The notes under the pieces: generated by a model
What the model saw: only the letters and a program-made list of their open reading frames with translations
Database searches by the model: none
Told to the model about the DNA's origin: nothing
Shown here: positions 12,420-20,526 of the stretch, in pieces
Position numbering within the stretch: the first letter of the stretch is position 1
How the letters are laid out: every line of letters begins with the position of its first letter
Position numbers and translations under genes: made by a program
Assembly (NCBI GenBank): GCA_963585895.1
Contig: OY757921.1
Location: 56,603,454 to 56,667,453 of the forward strand
From: Sepioteuthis lessoniana
Taxonomy: Eukaryota > Mollusca > Cephalopoda > Myopsida > Loliginidae
Reading direction: 5' to 3'
Length of the DNA: 64,000 nt

Positions 12420-12745
12420 ATGTGCTAGTTCAAACTGAGCCATAACACAGTGGAAGTAACCAAAAACATTTGTTGGGCAAAAGGTGAAGATGTAGTTGAT
12501 AACAGCACTGTAACCAGATGGTTGAAGAAATTTCACTTGTGCTGCAAGAACTTTGACAATTAGACAAGATCAGGTTGGTTGAAAAGCATGGATTCTACTC
12601 TAAGCCATAGAGGCAAATTCAGCAAGCAGCATTCTAGCTTGGCATCTCACAGTCATCACTTTCATGACCTTGGCAAAAGCATCTGGAACTGCCGAATTGT
12701 ACCTCATGTTACCAAAACAGTGCAAAATTTATGACTCTCCATCAA
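12420..12745 (+). pseudogene. Mariner (Mos1-like) transposase N-terminal fragment
   Basis: The conceptual translation contains DNSTVTRWLKKF, then a TRSG motif, and further on FHDLGKSI, RIVPHVTK and TVQNL. These match the helix-turn-helix region and linker of Mos1-like mariner transposases. Stops and small indels interrupt it, and the catalytic DDD region is absent. No terminal inverted repeats were found, so it is an old truncated copy. A relative lies at 13545-13740 on the same strand. Confidence 0.55.
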
Positions 12746-13134
12746 TCAGTATGAGTTGCTCAGGTCACATATCGTCATTTAAATTTTAAATTAAAATTCA
12801 AATATTCAGTCTTCATTCTTTTTTTTTTTTTTTATCACACCTCATAGATAATATATGTACTGTCATTAAAAGTAAAATAAAACTAATTATTTGGTTCTTA
12901 CGTTTACTATTAGTTTTCATGTATTTTCTTTATTCTTAATTTTTTAAAATTACAACTCATTTGGGTCATTAATCAGCTGTGAAAAGAAAACAGCACGGAT
13001 TGGAAATAATCCTAGAGGATAAACTATCAGTGAGATTTGAACACCTGTTTGTCTTGAGAAATCTTGGTTAAATGCCTTAATTGCTTTTTATAGTCATTGT
13101 CTACAAGAACATTGATTGGTAGAAGCTTAAATGT

Positions 13135-13225
13135 AATCTTTTAAACTTAACTTTGGGGCTCAGTTGGTTAAGAGCAGCTGGTACTTTTAGTGAGGCAAAG
13201 AGAAAATGAGTTCAAATCTGGTCTT
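13135..13225 (+). repeat. tRNA-derived SINE head
   Basis: An A-box-like GGCTCAGTTGGTTAAGAGC lies near 13157, and a B-box-like GAGTTCAAATCTGG follows about 50 bp later at 13209. The spacing and motifs are those of a tRNA-type RNA polymerase III promoter. It does not fold as an intact tRNA by eye, so a SINE head or tRNA pseudogene is more likely than a working tRNA. Confidence 0.5.
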
Positions 13226-13424
13226 TGCAGTGAGGTAAGTTATAAAAGTGTTGATTTAACTAACCAAAAAAATAGCTAAAAGTTAAGCTAAAATAGAATA
13301 CTTGTCAAAATTAACAATAACTGTTCATTTAAAAAAACAAAAACAAAAAAAAGTTTTTTTATTCAAGAAGTTGTTTGAATTATTGAACTCATTCTTTGTT
13401 GCCTTGTTAGTAGGGTTTAGTGTA

Positions 13425-13515
13425 TGCTGACTGCATCCCCCTGCAGAGGGGTTAAGAGGTGTCCAGAATATGACACTAAACTGCGGTTGGTGGTGATGCT
13501 CCAGTTCTAATAAAA
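13425..13515 (-). repeat. Partial SINE of the 14571/29679/35487 family
   Basis: The plus strand shares CTGCAGAGG, TGATATGACACTAAAC-like and CCAGTTCTA-like phrases with the minus-strand SINE near 29690-29780. Only part of the unit is present. It directly precedes a mariner fragment. Confidence 0.45.
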
Positions 13516-13544
13516 AAAAGTGTTTCGGGAGTGGCAAGGTCAGG

Positions 13545-13740
13545 TAGGCCTAAAAGCATGGATTCTGAAACTGCTCCAAGCCACAGAGGCAAATTCAGTG
13601 GGTAGAACTCAAAAAGTATCAAGTGAGCTTAGCATCTCGCAGTCCAGTATAGTTTGTCACCATCACAACTTTAGCAAAACCATTCACAGCTGCTGAATTG
13701 GGCTTAATATACTACCAAAATATTGGAAAATTATCTACTC
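13545..13740 (+). pseudogene. Second mariner (Mos1-like) transposase fragment
   Basis: The conceptual translation starts with a GRPKSMDSE-type segment and continues through HRGKFSG to a TKILENY ending. This is the same linker region as the copy at 12420-12745. It is degraded by stops and indels and lacks the catalytic core. The two fragments are separate insertions or a split older element. Confidence 0.5.
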
Positions 13741-14560
13741 ACCTTAGTAAAATCAGAGGATGATATTTGATTTTGGTTTGAATGTGAATTATGATTGACT
13801 AATTAGAATAGATGTGAATTCTGAATTTCAACATTTGTGTTAGATTATCTCAAATTAAATGGTCTACTGTGTAAGTTGTGTTTTGTCATGAAAATCTTGA
13901 CAGTAAGTTTATGATAGACAGCAGACTCTTATTATGGCACCCATTGGGATTTAAGAATTCTTTTATAATGAATTTTCCATTATAATGAATAGATTGTATA
14001 TGTATTGCATTAATAATTATTTCAAGCTTATCATTAATTAGGCTTTTCTTTTTAATTTCTTTTCAGATTTCTCTGTTTTTGATGGCATTATTTTAAAGGT
14101 TTAATTTTAGTTTTTAAGATGATCTAAGTAACCTCCAGTCATTGTCATACAAGAATATAAAAACAAATATGCCATTAGAATGCATGTGTCATTGATACTG
14201 TTAAAACAAGAGTCTACTATACATATTAATATAACTGTATTTTTATATCTACTTATAATAATCTACAGTATGTACTATTATATTTATTGTTTTTTTTTTT
14301 GATTGACACTCTCATAAGTTCTGTTACTTTCCATTGATCCAGTTTGTTTTCAGTTCTAGACATCTAGTGCATAGAATTATAAATCTTTATAATGATTGAT
14401 TTTAACAGTAGGTTAACTCATTTAGGATTATTTTATGTCGAGAGGCTAGGGAATCTTGTTCATTGTACATTCATATTTGTTTATTTTATTTATCTATATT
14501 TTTGTGTAGTTTTTTAAGATTTTTTTTTACACAGGTTATCAAATGTAAATAATTTTTAAA
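13741..14560. other. AT-rich DNA, nothing recognised
   Basis: No exon, RNA gene or transposon signature seen. Runs of T and A dominate. Confidence 0.45.
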
Positions 14561-14570
14561 CATCTATTTG

Positions 14571-14790
14571 ATCAATAGATAGGATCCTAACAAGTACTAC
14601 AACTTAGGGTCGGAGTGGACAATGAAGAGGTACTTCACACTCCCCAGACCTCAACAACTAGAGCTTCAGGTGCAATTGAATATCATATGCACCCACCCCC
14701 CACCATTTTTTTTCCAAAGAAGGTATCTTACTCTTCTGCAGGGAACACACCATACTCTAAGCTCTGCTGACAGGGTGATGAAAGATATAA
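14571..14790 (+). repeat. SINE copy
   Basis: It begins near TTGATCAATAGATAGGATCC and carries AGAGTGGACAATGA-like and ACTAGAGCTTCAGGTGC phrases, ending near TCTTCTGCAGGGAACA. It aligns by eye with the plus-strand copy at 35487 and the minus-strand copy at 29679-29890. The family is present at least three times in the window. I do not know its published name. Confidence 0.55.
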
Positions 14791-14861
14791 GTTTTGATAA
14801 GATATCCCAAACAAGTTGATTGTCCTAAATGTTCTAAGCACATTTCGTGATTTGATTTATT

Positions 14862-15331
14862 ATGATTGTCTTTAATTGGAATCATTTTGAGATGAGGCTT
14901 CTTAATCTGAGAATTAATTTTTATTTATTGCAGACTTTTTGTCCTCATCTTAGTAGTTTTTGTGTTGTTTTTTCTTCTTTTCTTTCACTACGTTTCGGCC
15001 AAATTTCACCTCTGGCCTTCTTCAGGTGATTTTACCGTGACCTCGGATAGGAATGCTGAGTTTTGTAACCGTATCCCCAGTAATTACTGCCTTCCATAGT
15101 TGTTGTCTATCGCACCACGTTTTTGACCAAGTAAACCTCTGGCCGCCTTGGGTAGGATTTGAAACCGCTATCTTCTGACAATGCTCACCTGGAACCGTAG
15201 TGGAAGAAAAGAAGAAAAAAGCAACACAAAAACTACCAAGATGAGGACAAAAAGTCTGCAATAGATAAAAATTAATTCTCAGATTAAGAAGCCTCATCTC
15301 AAAATGATTCCAATTAAAGACAATCACAAAA
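14862..15331. repeat. Large fold-back: about 130-bp arms around a 200-bp spacer
   Basis: The left arm (about 14862-14990) is nearly the reverse complement of the right arm (about 15200-15331). Both contain the segment reading GCAATARATAAAAATTAATT on one strand and the GATGAGGACAAAAAGTCTGC phrase. The structure is two copies of one repeat family facing each other, the same family as at 28510-28715. The left unit carries the hammerhead-like core described separately. Confidence 0.75.
14990..15026 (-). ncRNA. Hammerhead-like core in a dispersed repeat (minus strand)
   Basis: Read on the minus strand, the sequence is CCTGAAGA, then AGGCC, a loop, GGCC, then GAAACGT. This fits the hammerhead consensus CUGANGA - stem II - GAAA. 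Penelope-like elements and some retrozymes carry such motifs in their repeats. I could not resolve stem III or the cleavage triplet, so activity is unknown. The same core recurs at 28595-28631. Confidence 0.35.
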
Positions 15332-15404
15332 AATTCAGTACGGACCCGACTATGGAAGACTAGATAAGAACAAATAATTGGATTTATAAGACCAAAAAAT
15401 CCAT

Positions 15405-16331
15405 TCTAGCACGCGACACAAGCGCGCAACAGTCACCCACCTTTCGCCAAACTCCAGTGAAGAGAGTCTCTTTCTCTCTGACCGGATTTTGACTTTGATT
15501 TGGTACTTAAAAAAGGCCACCAGGGTCTGAGAAGAAAAAGACTCATCCTCGTAGAGTTGCTTCTTTCTCGTTGTCCAAATCACGACACGCATAATGCAGA
15601 GTAAGCAGAGAAACACATAATGTTCCGGTTTGTTCAACTTCGGTACCACATTGTTGCACACAGAACTGGCTTCCAGGCCGAAGAAATTTCCATTGAGGAT
15701 GCGAACCATGTAGCCGTCAAGAAGCTTGCACAGCGGCCGTACGACCGGGCAGTGAAAGAAGGCGTGACCAATAGTCTCCTCCAAATCACCGCACCGGCCG
15801 CACTCTGGCGAAATAGCCTGTTGCGCTGAAAACAATTTCTTGCCGACCCAGAGGGCACTCCGAATGACTAGCCAGGTGAGGGAAGCTTGCCAATCAGACC
15901 ATCGCTAGCGGCCCCCCTGACTAAACAACGATATAATGCCCTACTCGACAACGGCCGGCTGTCAGAGAGACCTGTCTGCAGCTGAGAGAGAACTTTCAAA
16001 GCATGCCGGCACTCGCGATAGAAGGGGGCACTTGCGTCTGAGCAAACGGTGGGCCTCCCCGTCAGCAGAATGCACACTTCTTAGCGACGGGAAAGATTGT
16101 TTAGTTTCTTCTTTCCAGATGCTTCCCGCCGCCGTATCTTGTGAACACATCCGGTCTAGGAAAGTAAGGCGCAAAGTATGGCGCCATGCCTCGACGTTCA
16201 GCACACCTAGACCGCCTTCGGAAGGGTGAAGGTAACAGATCTCCCGTCGCACCAAAAGAAACTTCTTAGCCCAGATGAACTGGAAGAGAATCCTTTCCAG
16301 CTTGAATAGGATGGTGGGCAGGATAGGAAGC
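15405..16331 (-). mobile_element. Tx1-like LINE fragment (ORF2 3' end)
   Basis: The minus strand encodes a protein very close to residues 810-1140 of the ORF2 at 17057-20524, including the CxxC-HxxxxC knuckle near the C-terminus. It is 5'-truncated at 16331 and lacks about 90 bp present in the full copy, near 15888. On its 3' side the homology stops at about 15405, before the 3' UTR. A different short tail (15330-15404) follows instead. It lies head-to-tail with the full copy, whose 3' end abuts it. Confidence 0.85.
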
Positions 16332-16344
16332 ATGGCTGGCTCCT

Positions 16345-17056
16345 TGAAGCTATTTATTGCATAAAAAGCAAATTTGGCACGAGGCCTAAAAAATGGGTGG
16401 GGAAGGCTGGTCTACACTATCCTAATCTCTAACTTAACTAGACTCATTCACTGACCAATACATATCTCCAAATTAAAAAACACCAAAATACCTCAATTAA
16501 ACATATCACAATCAAAACGACAATCACCAAAACAACACTCCTGCTCCATGGACTTCTAAACTTAATCCCATATTTACAAAGTGAGGGGGAGGGGAACAAT
16601 TTAAACAAAACAAATGAATGCTATATACATCTTTATTTAAAATTCCCCTAAAAACGAAAATGAACAGAACATATATACATTATGATAGTTAGTATGGGGT
16701 CCCCCCCACGTACTAAGACATGGCAGAAAGAGGAGTTAACCAGTCGAAAATAGTGTCGAAGGAGGAAAAATAATCAAATAAGATAAATAAATGGTACAAA
16801 ATATAAGTAAACAATAAATATGAATTAACATAAGCCCTCCATCGCACTCCTGGAGAACTCCAATTCCTGTCACCTAACAGAGGGAAAGGGAAGGGAGAGT
16901 GAAACAAAAGAAGGGGACAAAAAAAAAATAGGGGCCCAATGACCTTGCATACTCTAGCTAAGTTAACTAAATTAGGAACAAACTAAATCAAAATGGCCTA
17001 AAAAATTCTAACTTACCTGGGCTGGGTGGTCACGTCCTTCCGGTAACTCAAAATTC
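16345..17056 (-). other. 3' UTR of the intact Tx1-like LINE
   Basis: This is non-coding sequence after the ORF2 stop. It is homologous to 49916-51400 in the second copy once the nested mariner is removed. The distal end reads GCAATAAATAGC on the minus strand, a polyadenylation signal at the element end. The pre-insertion TA used by the mariner in the other copy is visible here near 16438-16439. Confidence 0.75.
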
Positions 17057-20000
17057 TTAAGTCCCTGGAATGTCCAAAGTGAAAGTAAGGTTGGCTCCTA
17101 CCACGCGACACAAGCGCGCAACAGTCACCCACCTTTCGCCAAACTCCAGCGAAGAGAGTCTCTTTCTCTCAGACCGGATTTTGACTTTGATTTGGTGTTT
17201 GTAAAATGCCACCAGGGTCTGAGAAGAAAAAGACTCGTCCTCGTAGAGTTCCTTCTTTCTCGTCGTCCACATCACGACACGCATAACGCCGAGTAAGCAG
17301 AGAAACACATAATGTTCCTGTCTGTTCAACCTCGGTACCACATTGCTGCACACAGAACTGGCTTCCAGGACAAAAAACTTTCCATTGAGGATGCGGACCA
17401 TGTAGCCTTCAAGAAGCTTGCACAGCGGCCGTACGACCGGGCAGTGAAAGAAGGCGTGACTAATAGTCTCCTCCAAATCGCCGCACCGGCCGCACTCAGG
17501 CGAAATGGCCTGTTGCGCTGCAAACAATTTCTTGCCGACCCAGAGGGCATTCCGAATGACCAGCCAGGTGAGGGAAGCCTCGTCATTATTGAGACACCTC
17601 ATCCTGGGGGCCCAAGGCCACAGTAAGCGACCCTCCGCCTCCGTCACACCGAGCTCGCCAATCAGACCATCGCTAGCGGCCCCCCTAACTAAACAACGAT
17701 ATAATGCCTTACTCGACAACGGCCGGCTGTCAGAGAGACCTGTCTGCAGCCGAGAGAGAACTTTCAAAGCATGCCGGCACTCGCGATAGAAAGGGCATTC
17801 GCGTCTGGGCAACCGATCGGCCTCCCCATCAGCAAAATGCACACTTCTTAGCGACGGGAAAGACTGTTTAGCGTCTTCTTTCCAGACGCTTCCCGTCGCC
17901 GTGTCCCGTGAACACATCCGGTCTAGGAAAGTAAGACGCAAAGTATGGCGCCGTACCTCGACGTTAGGTACTCCTAGACCGCCTTCAGAAGGGTGAAGGT
18001 AACAGATCTCCCGTCGCACCAAAGGATGTCTCTTTGCCCAGAGAAACTGGAAGAGAATCCTTTCCAGCTTGAATAGGATGGTGGCCGGGATAGGAAGCAC
18101 TGAAAGTCGGTATACGGCTAGGGAGTAGATGTGCGAACAGCACACCTCTGCCCGACCCTTAAGGGAAAGCCTTCTACGCAACCACAACTCAGTTGCGGCT
18201 ACGACCTTATCCAGTACTTCCGACCAGTTTTTCTCCAATTGAAGGTCAGGCCCAAACCAGACGCCGAGTATCTTGCACGGACCGTCTTTCCAAGTGAAGG
18301 GGCCGGGAAGAGCATAGCCTTTCCACGAGCCCAACCACAAGCCGACAGACTTATCGCGGTTAATCTTGGCCCCCGTTACAGCTTCGTACCTTCCGATTTC
18401 TTTGCTCACCTCCTCCACCTCGGCACTGCTCGTTACAAGCACGCTGACGTCGTCAGCGTATGCAGTGTACTTGGCCACCTCACTGGCGCCAGATAACGTG
18501 AGGCCGCGTAGGACCGGGTTCGCCTTTATCCTGCGTAGGAAAGGTTCTAACGCCAGGATATATAACATGGGCGATAACGGGCAACCTTGCCGAATCGATC
18601 GAGTCAGAGTGAAGGGCTCCGACCTTACCCCGTTCACCTCCACCACGACTCCGGGGGACGCATAAAGGAGACGTATCCAGGTGCGAAAATCAACCCCGAA
18701 GCCGGCCGAAGACAAGACAGCCTCCAAAAAAGCATGGTCAACCCTATCGAAGGCCTTGGACTGATCTAAATTGATCAGCGCGGCATTTCCGTCGACTTTT
18801 TCTACGATCGTGCGGACCAGATGAAGACTGTCCTGGATAGTCCTACCCTTCACAGCACAAGTCTGCTCGGGGCAAATCAGACTAGGCAGGACAGTCTGCA
18901 AACGGTTTGCCAGGATCTTCGCCAAAATCTTTAAGTCAGTGTTTAGCATCGTTAAAGGGCGAAAGTTACTAATCCCATCCCCACCATGTTTGTTCTTACG
19001 AAGCAACTTCACTATACCCCTGGTGAAGCGTCTGGGTATAGTACCCTGCCTCATCCAGTTGTTATAGATGGTTGCCAGCAAGGGGACAAACATGTGCGAC
19101 AACCTCAAGTACACTTCATAGGGCAGACCATCAATTCCGGGGGACTTGTCCAGCCCGACCGACTTCAGTGCATCCCGAATCTCCTCCTCCTTTATGCGCC
19201 CCTCACACCCAGCCGCTTCAGTCGCCGAAAGGCGAGGAAAGTCGGCAAGATAGGTGTCGAACTGAGCAGAACTCAGTCCGGGCTCCCTGGTGAAAAGCTT
19301 CAAGAAATACTGCCGGAACTCACCACAGATGGCTTCGTTTGTAGTTCGACGGAGCCCCTCCGGCGATGTGACACTGGCGATATGCCGATCAGTAGCATGC
19401 CTCAGTTCCTCGGCCCGTAATTCCTGGGCCATATTTGTCGCCTCGCACGACATTCTCTTTAACCTAGCTCTAACTACCAGAGCTTGGTACTCCTTAATTT
19501 GCAAGGAGGCCAGCTCGGCCTTAGCTACGTTAACTTGCCCACTATCTCCCGCCAACACCGCCCTATCTAGCTTATCATTAATCGACCTTTGCTCCGCTAC
19601 CCTAGCTGACTTGAGTCTCCTACTATAGTCGGCAGCAAAGGATCTAATGCTATCCTTAAGGTTAGCCCACCACCTATTTCCCATAATAGCCCCCGTCAAT
19701 TCCCGCTTTATCGTTAGTTCTAGCTGGTTCCGGAAGTCAGCCTCCGCCAAAAGGGAAAGGTTGAATTTCCAGTAACCAGACATCCTACATCTAGCCTTAT
19801 CTAACTTAATCGACACACATAAAAATTTGTGGTCGGAATCTTTATACGGCTCAAAACTTGGACCACCTAAATAGTCTAAGTCGACTCGCTTAACTAACAC
19901 TCGGTCCAAATAGCTATAAAGCTGGGCCGAGGCGCCCCTACCGGTCCAAGTCCAAACTAACTTATTTGGATGCCTTTCGCGAAATTTGTCAGCGAGATCA

Positions 20001-20524
20001 AGTCGCTGTACAAACTCGCGAAAATATCTGGCATCCAACGTGTTAGTACCCGAACTAATAGCCCCTCTATCTAAATTGGGATCAAGGACGGCGTTCCAAT
20101 CTCCCACTAAAATTACCCGCTTCGACGGACTAACGTACGGCTCGATGCGCCGGAAAAACGCAGGGAGCTCACTAGTAGCGTTGGGTCCATAAACCCCAAT
20201 CAGCCGAAACGCCTTATCCTTTATGGTAACGTCCACCACGCAAAGTCTGCCCGCCGGATCTGAAAGAACAAGAGCACACGTGGCGCCCAGACGTCTACTT
20301 ATCAGCCAGGTGACACCTCTGGAACGACCATCAAAACATGCTGAGAAAGACAAATAGTCCTTCGACAGAATATCTTCATGGAAGTTGAAGTCAAAACGAG
20401 TCTCCTGCAAACAACATATATCAATGCCGCGACGCTGGAGGTATAAAAATAAATGGGATCTTCTCGAATCCGACCTCAGGCCGCGGCCATTCAGACTAGC
20501 CAATCTTAGATCCATCATGAACAT
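17057..20524 (-). CDS. Tx1-like LINE ORF2: endonuclease and reverse transcriptase (1155 aa)
   Basis: ORF2 nicks target DNA and reverse-transcribes the element RNA at the nick. The apurinic-type endonuclease spans about residues 5-240: LNGRG, QET with E41, GDWN with D142 and N144, SYLDR with D207, and SDH with D231 and H232. The reverse transcriptase spans about 440-780: SPGIDGLPYE, DQSKAFDRVDH with D587, RQGCPLSP, and the YADD active site at 689-692. A zinc knuckle (C1011, C1014, H1023, C1028) lies near the C-terminus. The AYADDV and EPFL motifs and the order of parts resemble Xenopus Tx1 ORF2. No stop or frameshift interrupts it. The start codon overlaps the ORF1 stop as TAATG. Confidence 0.93.
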   Translation of the reverse strand: MFMMDLRLASLNGRGLRSDSRRSHLFLYLQRRGIDICCLQETRFDFNFHEDILSKDYLSFSACFDGRSRGVTWLISRRLGATCALVLSDPAGRLCVVDVTIKDKAFRLIGVYGPNATSELPAFFRRIEPYVSPSKRVILVGDWNAVLDPNLDRGAISSGTNTLDARYFREFVQRLDLADKFRERHPNKLVWTWTGRGASAQLYSYLDRVLVKRVDLDYLGGPSFEPYKDSDHKFLCVSIKLDKARCRMSGYWKFNLSLLAEADFRNQLELTIKRELTGAIMGNRWWANLKDSIRSFAADYSRRLKSARVAEQRSINDKLDRAVLAGDSGQVNVAKAELASLQIKEYQALVVRARLKRMSCEATNMAQELRAEELRHATDRHIASVTSPEGLRRTTNEAICGEFRQYFLKLFTREPGLSSAQFDTYLADFPRLSATEAAGCEGRIKEEEIRDALKSVGLDKSPGIDGLPYEVYLRLSHMFVPLLATIYNNWMRQGTIPRRFTRGIVKLLRKNKHGGDGISNFRPLTMLNTDLKILAKILANRLQTVLPSLICPEQTCAVKGRTIQDSLHLVRTIVEKVDGNAALINLDQSKAFDRVDHAFLEAVLSSAGFGVDFRTWIRLLYASPGVVVEVNGVRSEPFTLTRSIRQGCPLSPMLYILALEPFLRRIKANPVLRGLTLSGASEVAKYTAYADDVSVLVTSSAEVEEVSKEIGRYEAVTGAKINRDKSVGLWLGSWKGYALPGPFTWKDGPCKILGVWFGPDLQLEKNWSEVLDKVVAATELWLRRRLSLKGRAEVCCSHIYSLAVYRLSVLPIPATILFKLERILFQFLWAKRHPLVRREICYLHPSEGGLGVPNVEVRRHTLRLTFLDRMCSRDTATGSVWKEDAKQSFPSLRSVHFADGEADRLPRRECPFYRECRHALKVLSRLQTGLSDSRPLSSKALYRCLVRGAASDGLIGELGVTEAEGRLLWPWAPRMRCLNNDEASLTWLVIRNALWVGKKLFAAQQAISPECGRCGDLEETISHAFFHCPVVRPLCKLLEGYMVRILNGKFFVLEASSVCSNVVPRLNRQEHYVFLCLLGVMRVVMWTTRKKELYEDESFSSQTLVAFYKHQIKVKIRSERKRLSSLEFGERWVTVARLCRVVGANLTFTLDIPGT

Positions 20525-20526
20525 TA
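20522..20526 (-). promoter_or_regulatory. TAATG stop/start coupling between ORF1 and ORF2
   Basis: On the minus strand ORF1 ends TAA and ORF2 begins ATG, sharing one A, which gives TAATG. In the silkworm LINE SART1 the same UAAUG arrangement is known to allow termination-reinitiation of the downstream ORF. A second in-frame ATG lies three codons later (ATGTTCATGATG). Use of the coupling here is inferred. Confidence 0.7.

Noticed and set aside
13135-13225. Functional tRNA gene
   Set aside because: A and B boxes are present, but I cannot fold a complete cloverleaf with an acceptor stem; a SINE head fits better.
17312-20192. Many plus-strand open frames of 60-144 aa
   Set aside because: All lie antisense to the intact LINE ORF2 and have no independent support.
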